Source of the DNA: Winslowiella arboricola
GTDB lineage: Bacteria; Pseudomonadota; Gammaproteobacteria; Enterobacterales; Enterobacteriaceae
Assembly: GCF_025527015.1 (NCBI RefSeq)
Contig: NZ_JAODIM010000032.1
Span: 1-64,000 of the forward strand
DNA length: 64,000 nt
Direction of reading: 5' to 3'
Below the pieces are notes generated by a model. That model ran no database searches and was not told where the DNA came from. It saw nothing but the letters and a program-made list of their open reading frames with translations. The position numbers and the translations under genes are program-made. Below are positions 9,017 to 18,669 of the stretch, in pieces (position 1 is the first letter of the stretch; every line of letters starts with the position of its first letter).

Positions 9017-10474
9017 TTATACCGACATTAACGGTTCCAGCTGCTGATACAGCCGGGCAAAGGTTTCACGTTGCGCCTGATAGTGCTGATAACGGCATAG
9101 ATCCGGCTGGTGGCGTTGCTCAAGCGGTAAAGCAGGCAGTAAATCGGCCAGCGGTTGCTGCGGATGCAGGGCGATCAGCGCCAGTCGCGCCGCGCCAAGC
9201 GCCGGACCCACGTCGCCGCCGGTACAGTAATCCAGCGTCTGACCGCTGATATCGGCCAGCATCTGACGCCAGAATGGACTGCGCGCACCGCCGCCAATCA
9301 GCATAATCGTCTGCGGTTTAACCCCGGTGGCATGCAGCACATCCATACCCTGCGCCAGCGCAAATCCCACTCCCTCCAGCACTGCGCGCGCCAGTTCAGG
9401 GCGGCCATGCTGATGGGTAAAGCCAAAAAAGACCCCTTTCGCTTCGGGATTATTGTGCGGCGTACGCTCGCCGGAGAGATAGGGCAGAAACCAGACCGGC
9501 GGCACATCGGTTTGCGCCTTCTCCGCTTCTGCCAGTAGTTCCGGCACATCCTGACAGCCACTGAGTTGCGCCGCCCAGTCGAGACAGGAGGCGGCGCTGA
9601 GCATCACTGACATCAGATGCCAGCAATTCGGCAACGCATGGCAGAAACTGTGCACCGCGCTCTGCGGATTGCTGCGGAAACCGTCGCTTACCACAAAATA
9701 GACGCCCGAGGTGCCCAGCGACAGCATCGCCTGGCCGGGTTGATACATTCCCACACCCAGCGCCCCGGCGGCATTATCGCCGCCGCCAGCAATCACCGGC
9801 ACCGTTGTCATTCCCCAGCGTTGCGCCAGCTGCGCACTTAGCTGGCCGCTCATCTGATTACCCTCAAACAGCCCAGGCATCTGGTCGCGCTGCAATCCAC
9901 AGGCCGCCAGCAGAGTGTCGTTCCAGTCACGCGCCGCCATATCCAGCCACATCGTACCGGCAGCATCCGACATATCACTGGCAAACTCGCCGGTAAGACG
10001 AAAACGCAGATAATCCTTGGGCAACAGTACTTTTGCCACCTGTGCAAAGATCGCCGGTTCATGCTGTTTAACCCATAAAAGCTTGGGCGCGGTAAAGCCG
10101 GGCATCATCAGATTGCCGGTAATCTGACGCGAATCAGACACTAAGTCTTCCAGCTCGCGGCACTGAGCGGCGCTGCGACCGTCATTCCACAATATCGCCG
10201 GACGCAACACCCGGTTCTGCGCATCCAGCAGCGTCGCGCCATGCATCTGACCACTCAGCCCGATCGCCTGCACCTGGCTGAGATCCTGCTCCGCGGCCAG
10301 CGCCTGTAGCGCGTGGTCGGTCGCCAGCCACCAGCTTTCAGGATCCTGCTCGCTCCACAGCGGTTTTGGCCGCGTAACGCTCAGCTTCTCCGTTTTGCTG
10401 GCCAGCACCTGCCCCTGCGCATTCAGCAGCACTACTTTAACGCCCGAGGTGCCTAAATCGATGCCGATTACCAT
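9017..10474 (-). CDS. xylB: Xylulokinase
   Basis: FGGY-family sugar kinase that phosphorylates D-xylulose to xylulose 5-phosphate, feeding the pentose phosphate pathway. It is 485 residues, close to E. coli XylB (484). Motifs include the N-terminal phosphate-binding IGIDLGTSGVKVVLL, the substrate-site GLSGQMHGATLLD, and the C-terminal ATP-binding MLIGGGARSPFWRQMLAD. It lies 19 bp downstream of xylA on the same strand and is the second gene of xylAB, expected to be xylose-induced through XylR and CRP. Confidence 0.97.
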   Translation of the reverse strand: MVIGIDLGTSGVKVVLLNAQGQVLASKTEKLSVTRPKPLWSEQDPESWWLATDHALQALAAEQDLSQVQAIGLSGQMHGATLLDAQNRVLRPAILWNDGRSAAQCRELEDLVSDSRQITGNLMMPGFTAPKLLWVKQHEPAIFAQVAKVLLPKDYLRFRLTGEFASDMSDAAGTMWLDMAARDWNDTLLAACGLQRDQMPGLFEGNQMSGQLSAQLAQRWGMTTVPVIAGGGDNAAGALGVGMYQPGQAMLSLGTSGVYFVVSDGFRSNPQSAVHSFCHALPNCWHLMSVMLSAASCLDWAAQLSGCQDVPELLAEAEKAQTDVPPVWFLPYLSGERTPHNNPEAKGVFFGFTHQHGRPELARAVLEGVGFALAQGMDVLHATGVKPQTIMLIGGGARSPFWRQMLADISGQTLDYCTGGDVGPALGAARLALIALHPQQPLADLLPALPLEQRHQPDLCRYQHYQAQRETFARLYQQLEPLMSV

Positions 10475-10493
10475 GATGCCTGCCTCTCAACGG

Positions 10494-11816
10494 TTATTTA
10501 TCGAACAGATAGTGATTCACCAGATTCTCCAGCTGCTCCTGACGCCCACTCTGATGCTGCGGATTGAGCTTCTGCTGTTGTGCATGCTGCGCCAGCGCCG
10601 CCAGCGAGAATTCGCCGGTCAGGATTTGCTGGCCAAACTCGCCGTTCCAGCCGCTGTAACGCTGCGCCACACGTTTATCCAGTTCACCCTCGGTAATCAT
10701 CCGCGCCGCCACTTTCAGCGCCAGCGCCATGGTATCCATCGCGCCAATATGGCCATAGAACAGGTCATATTTATCAGTGCTCTGACGACGGATTTTGGCA
10801 TCAAAGTTTAAACCGCCGGTGGTAAATCCGCCTGCTTTGATAATTTCATACATCACCAGCGCGTTCTCTTCCACGCTGTTGGGGAACTGATCGGTATCCC
10901 AGCCCAGCTGCGGATCGCCTCGGTTAGCATCCACGGAGCCAAAGATGCCCAGCGCAATGGCGGTGGCAATTTCATGATGGAATGAATGCCCGGCGAGGGT
11001 GGCGTGGTTGGCCTCGACATTCACTTTAATCTCTTTTTCCAGCCCAAACTGTTTCAGGAAGCCGTAGACCGTCGCCACATCGTAATCATACTGATGTTTA
11101 GTCGGCTCCTGCGGTTTCGGCTCGATCAGCAGCGTGCCTTGGAAGCCAGTCTTATGTTTATGCTCCACCACCATCTGCATAAAACGACCAATCTGCTGGC
11201 GTTCCTGACGCAGGTCGGTATTCAGCAGGGTTTCATAGCCTTCACGTCCGCCCCACAGCACATAGTTTTCACCGCCCAGTTGATGGGTGGCATTCATTGC
11301 GCTGTTAACCTGGGTAGCGGCCCAGGCGAAGACTTCAGGATCAGGATTGGTGGCTGCGCCGGCACCATAGCGCGGATGGGTAAAGCAGTTTGCCGTACCC
11401 CATAACAGTTTCACGCCACTTTGCTGCTGCTTCTCCTGCAATAGCTCAGTCATTACGGCAAAATTATGCAGATAACTTTGCAGTGAATCCCCTTCCGGCG
11501 ACACATCGACATCATGGAAACAGTAGTAAGGCACATTCAGTTTCTGGAAAAATTCAAAAGCGACATCGGCTTTACGCTTCGCCAGTTCCAGCGCATCACC
11601 GGCCTTCTGCCACGGACGGTCAAACGAACCGACGCCAAACATATCGGCGCCATTCCAGCAGAAACTGTGCCAGTAACAGGCGGCGAAACGCAGATGATCG
11701 GCCATGCGTTTCCCCAGAATCATTTCATCGGGATTATAGTGACGAAACGCCAGCGGATTACTGGTTTGTGATCCTTCGTAACGAACACCCTCTAGCTGAT
11801 CAAAATAAGCGTGCAT
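10494..11816 (-). CDS. xylA: Xylose isomerase
   Basis: Cytoplasmic, metal-dependent isomerase converting D-xylose to D-xylulose. It is 440 residues, as in E. coli. Active-site tracts are present: the catalytic histidine in [13 protein letters not shown] (about residue 100), [14 protein letters not shown], the metal-binding [19 protein letters not shown], and [19 protein letters not shown]. It is the first gene of xylAB, transcribed divergently from xylFGH. The region 11817-12133 between them carries CRP-like and XylR-like sites. Confidence 0.98.
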   Translation of the reverse strand: MHAYFDQLEGVRYEGSQTSNPLAFRHYNPDEMILGKRMADHLRFAACYWHSFCWNGADMFGVGSFDRPWQKAGDALELAKRKADVAFEFFQKLNVPYYCFHDVDVSPEGDSLQSYLHNFAVMTELLQEKQQQSGVKLLWGTANCFTHPRYGAGAATNPDPEVFAWAATQVNSAMNATHQLGGENYVLWGGREGYETLLNTDLRQERQQIGRFMQMVVEHKHKTGFQGTLLIEPKPQEPTKHQYDYDVATVYGFLKQFGLEKEIKVNVEANHATLAGHSFHHEIATAIALGIFGSVDANRGDPQLGWDTDQFPNSVEENALVMYEIIKAGGFTTGGLNFDAKIRRQSTDKYDLFYGHIGAMDTMALALKVAARMITEGELDKRVAQRYSGWNGEFGQQILTGEFSLAALAQHAQQQKLNPQHQSGRQEQLENLVNHYLFDK

Positions 11817-11936
11817 GTCAGGCTCCTCAAGATTGCCATGGAATAGAATAACCGCATTAACTTGCGCTGATTGTGGTAGCGCAATAATTTTCGCTCAATT
11901 ACGTTATTTCACTCCGGCGTTAAGATAACACCCAAC

Positions 11937-11952
11937 TGTGCGCCAGCTCGCA
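11937..11952. promoter_or_regulatory. CRP-like site in the xylA-xylF intergenic region
   Basis: TGTGC-N6-TCGCA differs from the CRP consensus TGTGA-N6-TCACA at two positions. From memory, the same sequence environment (GTGTGCGC...GCTCGCAAAATAA) occurs at the equivalent place between xylA and xylF in E. coli, where CRP activates both divergent promoters. The whole 317-bp gap holds no gene. Confidence 0.6.
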
Positions 11953-12006
11953 AAATAAGCGCGACGGCAGCGTAAGTAGTGAAAACCAGATCACCATCAT
12001 ACTTCC

Positions 12007-12052
12007 GTAAATAAACCAAAAAACATAACGGCAGGAGGAAAATCTGTAATTG
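12007..12052. promoter_or_regulatory. Probable XylR-binding region for xylFGH
   Basis: The tract AATAAACCAAAAA and, about 20 bases on, AAAATCTGTAATTG match what I recall of the conserved E. coli segment upstream of xylF that contains the XylR repeats. The assignment rests on this resemblance and on position about 80-130 bp before the xylF start. Exact half-sites were not resolved. Confidence 0.5.
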
Positions 12053-12133
12053 CCGTTACCTCTGGCTGTGATAACAATTCATCCGCCTGACAGTGCGAAT
12101 GTCAAAAGCAGCCAACCCTACAAGGTGACGACG

Positions 12134-13126
12134 ATGAAGATGAAACAAGCTTTACTGGCGGTATGTGCCGCGCTGGCTCTGGTCAGCCACGCAGGTTTTG
12201 CAAAAGAGGTTAAGATCGGCATGGCGATAGATGACCTGCGTCTCGAGCGCTGGCAAAAGGATCGCGATATATTTGTCAGCAAAGCCAAATCGCTGGGCGC
12301 CGAAGTATTTGTCCAGTCGGCAAACGGCAATGAAGAAACCCAGATGTCGCAGATAGAAAATATGATTAACCGCGGCGTCGATGTGCTGGTGATTATTCCT
12401 TATAACGGTCAGGTATTAAGTAATGTGATTGCCGAAGCCAAACGCGAAGGAATTAAAGTACTGGCTTATGACCGGATGATTAATAATGCGGATATCGATT
12501 TTTATATTTCCTTCGATAATGAAAAGGTTGGCGAAATGCAGGCCAGCAGCATTGTTAAGCGGGTGCCAGAGGGCAATTATTTCCTGATGGGCGGCTCGCC
12601 GGTGGATAACAACGCGCGCCTGTTCCGTGACGGCCAGATGAAGGTGCTGAAGCCGTTGATCGACGCCGGTAAAATCAAGGTGGTGGGCGATCAGTGGGTC
12701 GATGCCTGGTTACCGGAAAACGCGCTGAAAATTATGGAAAATGCGCTGACCGCTAACAGCAATAAAATCGATGCGGTAGTGGCTTCCAATGATGCCACTG
12801 CCGGCGGGGCGATTCAGGCGCTGAGTGCGCAGGGTCTGGCTGGCAAGGTGGCGATTTCCGGTCAGGATGCCGATCTGGCGGCCATCAAACGGATTAACAA
12901 CGGCACTCAGACGATGACGGTGTATAAACCGATCAGCAAACTGGCCGATGAAGCCGCCAAAATCGCGGTAGAACTGGGTAATGACCAGCAGCCAAAGTCC
13001 AACGCGAAACTGAATAACGGCCTGAAAGAGGTTCCCTCCTGGTTACTGGAACCGATTGCCGTGGATAAATCCAATATCGACAGCACCGTTATCGCCGACG
13101 GTTTCCATAAGAAAAGCGATCTCTGA
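12134..13126 (+). CDS. xylF: D-xylose ABC transporter substrate-binding protein
   Basis: Periplasmic high-affinity xylose-binding protein, 330 residues as in E. coli. The ATG at 12134 has AAGGTG 6 bases upstream and begins a signal peptide (MKMKQALLAVCAALALVSHA) probably cleaved after GFA at about residue 23. The mature protein has the periplasmic sugar-binding fold of the ribose/galactose group (KIGMAIDDLRLERWQKDRD, QIENMINRGVDVLVIIPYN, ASNDATAGGAIQAL). It is the first gene of xylFGH; a strong hairpin after its stop probably raises its level relative to the permease genes. Confidence 0.97.
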   Translation: MKMKQALLAVCAALALVSHAGFAKEVKIGMAIDDLRLERWQKDRDIFVSKAKSLGAEVFVQSANGNEETQMSQIENMINRGVDVLVIIPYNGQVLSNVIAEAKREGIKVLAYDRMINNADIDFYISFDNEKVGEMQASSIVKRVPEGNYFLMGGSPVDNNARLFRDGQMKVLKPLIDAGKIKVVGDQWVDAWLPENALKIMENALTANSNKIDAVVASNDATAGGAIQALSAQGLAGKVAISGQDADLAAIKRINNGTQTMTVYKPISKLADEAAKIAVELGNDQQPKSNAKLNNGLKEVPSWLLEPIAVDKSNIDSTVIADGFHKKSDL

Positions 13127-13140
13127 TCTCTCCCCCGTAA

Positions 13141-13161
13141 CCGCCAGCCTGAGGCTGGCGG
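13141..13161 (+). promoter_or_regulatory. Intercistronic hairpin between xylF and xylG
   Basis: A perfect inverted repeat (CCGCCAGCCT and its complement around a single base) begins 14 bp after the xylF stop. It is followed by TTCTCTTGTG rather than a T-run, so it looks like an mRNA-stabilising or attenuating hairpin, not a full terminator. Such elements commonly give excess binding protein over permease in ABC operons. Confidence 0.7.
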
Positions 13162-13194
13162 TTCTCTTGTGCTATGCGCTCCCTGGAGGTAACA

Positions 13195-14721
13195 GTGACA
13201 ACGCTGCTGGAAATGAAAAACATCACCAAGATGTTTGGCGCGGTCAAAGCGGTCGATGATGTCAGCCTCACTCTGCAGGCCGGTGAGGTGCTCTCATTGT
13301 GTGGCGAAAACGGCTCGGGTAAATCGACGCTGATGAAAGTGTTGTGCGGTCTTTACCCCGCAGGCGACTATCAGGGCACTATTCTGTTTGCCGGTGACGA
13401 AATTCGCGCCAGCGGTATTCGCGATACTGAGCGCAAAGGGATTGTGATTATTCATCAGGAACTGGCGCTGGTACGCCAGCTGACGGTGCTGGAAAATATC
13501 TTTCTTGGCGCCGAGCTGACACGCTTTGGTGTGGTCGATTATGAAACCATGACGCTGCGCTGTCAGCAGCTGCTGGCGCAGGTCAAACTTGATGTGTCGC
13601 CGGATGCCCGCGTTGGTGAGCTGGGCCTCGGTCAGCAGCAGTTAGTGGAGATTGCCCGCGCGCTGAATAAACAGGTTCGACTGCTGATCCTTGATGAACC
13701 CAGCGCCTCGCTTACCGAGCAGGAGACCGAGGTACTGCTGGCGATTGTGAAAAATCTGCGTGAACACGGCATCGCCTGCATCTATATCTCGCACAAACTC
13801 AACGAAGTGAAAGCCATCTCCGACACCATCAGCGTGATCCGTGACGGTAAGCATATCGGCACCCGTCCGGCCGCCGCAATAAGTGAAGATGAGATTATCA
13901 CCATGATGGTCGGTCGTGAGCTGACGTCACTCTATCCCGCGGAAGCGCATCAGATCGGCAGTGAAATTTTACGCGTGGAGAATCTTACCGCCTGGCATCC
14001 GGTGAATCGCCATATCCGGCGGGTCAACGATATCAGTTTTAGCCTGCATCGCGGTGAAATTCTCGGTATTGCCGGGCTGGTCGGCGCCGGACGAACCGAA
14101 ACCGTGCAGTGTCTGTTCGGCGTCTGGCCCGGCCGCTGGCAGGGAAAAATCCTGATTGATGGTCAACCGGTCATCATAAATGATTGTCAGCAGGCGCTGG
14201 CGCAGGGCATCGCGATGGTGCCGGAAGATCGCAAAAAAGATGGCATTGTGCCGGTGATGGCGGTCGGTAAAAACATCACGCTGGCGGCGCTCGACCAGTT
14301 TAGCGGCACGCTCTCCACGCTGGACGATGCACAGGAGCAGCTGGCGATTCAGCAGGCTATCAGCCGCCTGAAGGTCAAAACCTCATCGCCGGAGCTGGCG
14401 ATTGGCCGCCTGAGCGGCGGTAATCAGCAAAAAGCGGTGCTGGCGAAATGTCTGCTGCTTAATCCGCGCATTCTGATCCTTGATGAGCCGACGCGTGGCA
14501 TTGATATCGGCGCGAAAGTCGAAATCTATAAATTGATCAATCAGCTGGTGCAGCAGGGCATCGCCATTATCGTCATCTCTTCCGAACTACCGGAAGTGCT
14601 GGGATTAAGCGACCGCGTGCTGGTGATGCATCAGGGACAAATTAAAGCCGACTTAGTTAACCAGAACCTGACACAGGAACAGGTGATGGAAGCGGCACTT
14701 CGGAGCGAACATTATGCTTAA
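13195..14721 (+). CDS. xylG: D-xylose ABC transporter ATP-binding protein
   Basis: Duplicated ATPase of the xylose importer (about 508 residues from the GTG at 13195; E. coli has 513). GGAGGT lies 4 bases before this GTG, and the protein then reads [15 protein letters not shown] as in the family. The first domain has Walker [10 protein letters not shown], signature [11 protein letters not shown] and Walker [11 protein letters not shown]. The second has [23 protein letters not shown] and [10 protein letters not shown]. The 3' end overlaps xylH by 8 bp. It is cytoplasmic and bound to XylH at the inner membrane. Confidence 0.96.
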   Translation: MTTLLEMKNITKMFGAVKAVDDVSLTLQAGEVLSLCGENGSGKSTLMKVLCGLYPAGDYQGTILFAGDEIRASGIRDTERKGIVIIHQELALVRQLTVLENIFLGAELTRFGVVDYETMTLRCQQLLAQVKLDVSPDARVGELGLGQQQLVEIARALNKQVRLLILDEPSASLTEQETEVLLAIVKNLREHGIACIYISHKLNEVKAISDTISVIRDGKHIGTRPAAAISEDEIITMMVGRELTSLYPAEAHQIGSEILRVENLTAWHPVNRHIRRVNDISFSLHRGEILGIAGLVGAGRTETVQCLFGVWPGRWQGKILIDGQPVIINDCQQALAQGIAMVPEDRKKDGIVPVMAVGKNITLAALDQFSGTLSTLDDAQEQLAIQQAISRLKVKTSSPELAIGRLSGGNQQKAVLAKCLLLNPRILILDEPTRGIDIGAKVEIYKLINQLVQQGIAIIVISSELPEVLGLSDRVLVMHQGQIKADLVNQNLTQEQVMEAALRSEHYA

Positions 14722-15898
14722 GACTGATTCGACTCAGCGCAGCCTGTTATCACCGGCAGCAAGCGCTTCAACCGGTAAATTCCGCCTGCTTAACTTCCAG
14801 GTGCTGGTGATGCTGGCGGCTATCCTGTTGATTATGCTGTTTTTCACCTGGATGACCGATGGCGCTTATCTGAGCGCGCGCAATATCTCTAACCTGCTGC
14901 GCCAGACGGCGATCACCGGCATTCTGGCGGTTGGCATGGTGTTTGTGATTATTTCCGCCGAGATCGATCTGTCGGTCGGTTCGATGATGGGATTACTCGG
15001 TGGCGTGGCGGCCATTTTTGACGTCTGGCTCGGCTGGCCGCTGCCGCTGACCATTGTGGTCACACTGGTGCTGGGACTGCTGCTTGGCGCGTGGAATGGC
15101 TGGTGGGTGGCCTACCGCAAAGTACCGTCGTTTATCGTCACCCTCGCCGGGATGCTGGCGTTCCGCGGCATTCTGGTCGGCATCACCAACGGCACCACGG
15201 TGGCGCCCACCACGCCGGCGATGTCGCAAATTGGTCAGAGCTATCTGCCGGACGGTATCGGCTTCGCGTTTGGCGTGTTTGGACTGATGGTGTTTATCTT
15301 CTGGCAGTGGCGCTTACGCCTGCGCCGCAAGAGCATGGGGTTGCCGCAAGGCTCCGCCGGCGGTTCGGTTACCCGCCAGTCGCTGACCGCCATTCTGGTG
15401 CTGGGCGCTATCTGGATGCTGAACGACTATCGCGGCGTACCGACGCCGGTGCTGTTGCTGGCACTGCTGCTGCTGGCCGGGATGTTTATGGCGACGCGCA
15501 CCGCCTTTGGCCGGCGGATTTACGCGATTGGCGGCAATCTCGACGCCGCGCGCCTGTCAGGGATTAATGTGGCACGCAGCAAAATGGCGGTATTTGCCAT
15601 TAACGGCCTGATGGTGGCGATTGCCGGTTTAATTCTTAGCTCACGTCTGGGGGCAGGATCGCCTTCCGCGGGGAATATCGCGGAACTGGATGCGATTGCC
15701 GCCTGCGTCATTGGCGGCGCCAGCCTGGCGGGTGGTATCGGCACCGTGGCAGGTGCAGTGATGGGCGCTTTTATTATGGCTTCGCTGGATAACGGTATGA
15801 GCATGATGGATGTGCCGACTTTCTGGCAGTACATCGTGAAAGGAGCGATCCTGCTGCTGGCGGTATGGATGGACTCAGCCACCAAACGCCGCATTTGA
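14714..15898 (+). CDS. xylH: D-xylose ABC transporter permease
   Basis: Inner-membrane permease of the xylose importer, 394 residues, close to the E. coli length. It is a BPD_transp_2-type protein with many hydrophobic segments. The conserved [19 protein letters not shown] lies around residue 80, and [20 protein letters not shown] precedes the cytoplasmic coupling region. It begins inside the last codons of xylG, so the two are translationally coupled. It ends 97 bp before xylR. Confidence 0.97.
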   Translation: MLKTDSTQRSLLSPAASASTGKFRLLNFQVLVMLAAILLIMLFFTWMTDGAYLSARNISNLLRQTAITGILAVGMVFVIISAEIDLSVGSMMGLLGGVAAIFDVWLGWPLPLTIVVTLVLGLLLGAWNGWWVAYRKVPSFIVTLAGMLAFRGILVGITNGTTVAPTTPAMSQIGQSYLPDGIGFAFGVFGLMVFIFWQWRLRLRRKSMGLPQGSAGGSVTRQSLTAILVLGAIWMLNDYRGVPTPVLLLALLLLAGMFMATRTAFGRRIYAIGGNLDAARLSGINVARSKMAVFAINGLMVAIAGLILSSRLGAGSPSAGNIAELDAIAACVIGGASLAGGIGTVAGAVMGAFIMASLDNGMSMMDVPTFWQYIVKGAILLLAVWMDSATKRRI

Positions 15899-15995
15899 TT
15901 GTCGATAGCGATCACATGGCTCACTCATTTTTTTCTGCCCGATCTCGCGGCGTGTTATTGAAATAGCATGCCTGATTTCGTGGGGAGGAAGCGCC

Positions 15996-17174
15996 ATGAC
16001 CGACAAACGTTTTCGCATCACCCTGTTGTTTAATGCCAATAAAGTCTATGACCGCCAGGTGGTTGAAGGTGTGGGGGAATATTTACAGGCGTCGCAGACT
16101 GACTGGGATATTTTTATTGAAGAGGACTTCCGCTGCCGTATTGAAAATATTCGTGAATGGCTCGGCGACGGCGTGATTGCCGACTATGACGACCAGCAGA
16201 TCGAAACCCTGTTGCAACCGGTCAATGTGCCGATTGTCGGCGTCGGCGGTTCTTACCATCATCCGCAGGACTATCCGCCGGTCCACTATATCGCCACCGA
16301 CAATGCTGCGCTGGTGGAGAGCGCATTTTTACATCTGAAAGAGAAAGGGGTGCACCGCTTCGCCTTTTACGGCTTACCGCTGTCGAGCGGCAAACGCTGG
16401 GCGCAGGAGCGGGAATATGCCTTTCGCCAGCTGGTAGCGCAGGAGCGCTATCAGGGTGTGGTTTATCAGGGCATGGAGACCGCGCCGGAAAACTGGCAGC
16501 ATGCGCAGAACCGTCTGGCGGACTGGGTACAAACCCTGCCACCGCAAACCGGTATTATCGCCGTCACCGATGCACGCGCACGCCATCTGCTACAGGTGTG
16601 TGAACATCTGAAAATTCCGGTGCCGGAGAAGCTGTGTGTTATCGGTATCGATAATGAAGAGCTGACACGCTATCTGTCACGGGTAGCACTCTCTTCGGTG
16701 GCGCAAGGCTCCAGACAGATGGGTTATCAGGCGGCGAAGCTGCTGCATCGCCTGCTCGATAAACAGGTATTGCCGCTGCAGCGGATTCTGGTGCCGCCGG
16801 TAAAAGTGATTGAGCGCCGTTCCACTGACTACCGTTCGCTGCATGACCCGGCGGTAATCCAGGCGATGCACTATATCCGCTTTAATGCCTGTAAAGGCAT
16901 CAAGGTCGAGCAGGTGCTGGATGCGGTCGGTATGTCGCGATCCAATCTGGAAAAACGCTTTAAAGATGAGACCGGGGAAACCATTCACGCGCTGATTCAC
17001 AGTGAAAAGCTGGAGAAGGCACGCACCCTGTTAATCTCCTCGTCGATGTCGATCAATGAAATTTCGCAGATGTGCGGCTATCCGTCGCTTCAGTATTTCT
17101 ATTCGGTGTTTAAAAAGAGTTATGCCAGCACCCCAGGCGAGTATCGTGAGCGTTTTAGCGAGGTCACGCTGTAG
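15996..17174 (+). CDS. xylR: Xylose operon activator XylR
   Basis: Transcription activator of xylAB and xylFGH, 392 residues as in E. coli. The N-terminal two-thirds is a LacI/periplasmic-binding-like xylose sensor (RITLLFNANKVYDRQVVEGV). The C-terminal 100 residues are an AraC DNA-binding domain (GIKVEQVLDAVGMSRSNLEK, SINEISQMCGYPSLQYFYSV). GGGGAGGAAG lies just before the ATG. It is transcribed in the direction of xylFGH after a 97-bp gap, so readthrough plus its own weak promoter is likely. Confidence 0.97.
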   Translation: MTDKRFRITLLFNANKVYDRQVVEGVGEYLQASQTDWDIFIEEDFRCRIENIREWLGDGVIADYDDQQIETLLQPVNVPIVGVGGSYHHPQDYPPVHYIATDNAALVESAFLHLKEKGVHRFAFYGLPLSSGKRWAQEREYAFRQLVAQERYQGVVYQGMETAPENWQHAQNRLADWVQTLPPQTGIIAVTDARARHLLQVCEHLKIPVPEKLCVIGIDNEELTRYLSRVALSSVAQGSRQMGYQAAKLLHRLLDKQVLPLQRILVPPVKVIERRSTDYRSLHDPAVIQAMHYIRFNACKGIKVEQVLDAVGMSRSNLEKRFKDETGETIHALIHSEKLEKARTLLISSSMSINEISQMCGYPSLQYFYSVFKKSYASTPGEYRERFSEVTL

Positions 17175-17286
17175 CGGCGCGGGCTGATAAAAAATCACCG
17201 TTTTCTACGATATGATTAGTGCCAGTGATAACAGAAATGACTACTATGCTGAATATTCCCTGTTAACCCATCTGGATAATCTGCCG

Positions 17287-18429
17287 TTGAAATCACCACT
17301 CTCTTTTTTGCTGGCGCTAATGGTTATCGCACTACCGCTGCGCAGTATGGCAAACGATTCGCCCGATCCGTTGCTGGCATCGCAAATCGTTGATCGTTAT
17401 GCAGAACATATATTTTATGGCACCGCTGCCACCGGTATGGCGATGGTCGCCATTGACGGCAATCAGCGCGTGTTCACCAGCTTTGGCGACACCCGCCCTG
17501 GCAATAATGTGCGACCACAAAAAGATTCGCTGATCCGCATTGCTTCGCTAAGTAAGCTGCTGACCAGTGAAGTGATGGTAAAACTGGCTGAGGAAGGGCG
17601 TCTGCGTCTTGACGATCCGTTGAGCAAATACGCGCCACCCGGCAGCCGGGTGCCCGCCTGGAGCGGTCAGCCAATTACGTTAATCAACCTGGCGACCCAT
17701 ACCAGCGGCCTGCCGCGCGAACAGCCAGGCGGCAAAGCGCAACGCCCGGTCTTTATCTGGCCAACCCGTGACCAGCGCTGGAACTGGCTGCAAACCGCTC
17801 AGCTGACGACGCCGCCAGGCGCCCGCGCCTCGTACTCAAACCTCGCCTATGATCTGCTGGGCGATGCACTGGCGCGCGCCGCAGGCACCCCCTATCCGAC
17901 GCTACTGAACAATAAAATCACCCGCCCGCTGGGGATGAAAGACACCACCTTTACCCCGTCGCCGGAACAGTGCGCGCGCCTGATGGTGCCGGAGAAAGGC
18001 GCCAGCCCGTGCAACAATACGCTGGCCGCCATCGGCAGCGGCGGCATCTACTCCACACCGGACGATATTGGCCGCTGGATGCAGCAGTTCCTCGATTCCG
18101 ATGTGCATCACCGCAGCCCACAGGCCGACCGCTTACAAACATTGATCTATCGTCGCAGTCAGCTCACCAAAGTGGAGGGTATGGATGTGCCGGGCAAAGC
18201 CGATGCACTGGGAATGGGTTGGGTGTATATGGAGCCGAAAAACGGACTGCCGGGCATTATTCAAAAAACTGGCGGCGGCGGCGGTTTTATCACCTATATG
18301 GCGATGGTACCGCAACATAACGTTGGCGTATTTGTGGTGGTTACCCGTTCGCCGTTAAGCCGTTTTACCCCGATGAGTGATGCAGTAAATAATTTGCTGG
18401 CGGAACTGGTGCGTAATACGGCGGGTTAA
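17287..18429 (+). CDS. ampH: Penicillin-binding protein AmpH (carboxypeptidase/endopeptidase)
   Basis: Class C beta-lactamase-like peptidoglycan DD-carboxypeptidase/DD-endopeptidase, about 380 residues (E. coli 385). Motifs are the nucleophile SLSK, the YSN-type SYSNLAYDLLGDALA, and the glycine-rich KTGGGGGFITYM. I place the start at a TTG (17287) because it gives a proper signal peptide, KSPLSFLLALMVIALPLRSM with cleavage near SMA. The ATG at 17212 would add 25 polar residues in front and has no clear ribosome site. The start is therefore uncertain. It acts in the periplasm in cell-wall turnover. In E. coli ampH is not beside xylR, so this is a rearrangement point. Confidence 0.9.
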   Translation: MKSPLSFLLALMVIALPLRSMANDSPDPLLASQIVDRYAEHIFYGTAATGMAMVAIDGNQRVFTSFGDTRPGNNVRPQKDSLIRIASLSKLLTSEVMVKLAEEGRLRLDDPLSKYAPPGSRVPAWSGQPITLINLATHTSGLPREQPGGKAQRPVFIWPTRDQRWNWLQTAQLTTPPGARASYSNLAYDLLGDALARAAGTPYPTLLNNKITRPLGMKDTTFTPSPEQCARLMVPEKGASPCNNTLAAIGSGGIYSTPDDIGRWMQQFLDSDVHHRSPQADRLQTLIYRRSQLTKVEGMDVPGKADALGMGWVYMEPKNGLPGIIQKTGGGGGFITYMAMVPQHNVGVFVVVTRSPLSRFTPMSDAVNNLLAELVRNTAG

Positions 18430-18449
18430 ACGAGGTGGGGGGATTGCAT

Positions 18450-18668
18450 ATGATGATTTATCATGTCTTTGGACGCTATATCGGCGTTAAGCCAACCCCA
18501 TCAGGCTGGCAGCTGTTTCGCGTGGATATGACTGAAAGAAAATTTTCGCGGATTTATGACGTCATTATCCCCGATGAGATTAGCGAAGCAGAGATCCCGC
18601 TGTGGCTCGGTGATATTTTTCATGAAGCCGCCAGCGAGAAGTATCCGGATGTTAAACGGGTGGAGTAG
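18450..18668 (+). CDS. Small conserved-looking hypothetical protein
   Basis: A 72-residue acidic soluble protein beginning MMIYHVFGRYIGVKP. A G-rich stretch (GAGGTGGGGGG) lies about 9 bases before the ATG at 18450, a strong ribosome site, and codon use resembles its neighbours, so I believe it is real. It starts 20 bp after ampH on the same strand and ends 1 bp before the convergent dnaC stop. No signal peptide or membrane segment is seen. I do not recognise a characterised family and assign no function. Confidence 0.75.
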   Translation: MMIYHVFGRYIGVKPTPSGWQLFRVDMTERKFSRIYDVIIPDEISEAEIPLWLGDIFHEAASEKYPDVKRVE

Positions 18669-18669
18669 G

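Noticed and set aside
12066-12082. Lac-operator-like TGTGATAACAATT before xylF
   Set aside because: Only half of a lac operator matches, there is no symmetry, and no LacI-type gene or lac genes are near; chance resemblance.
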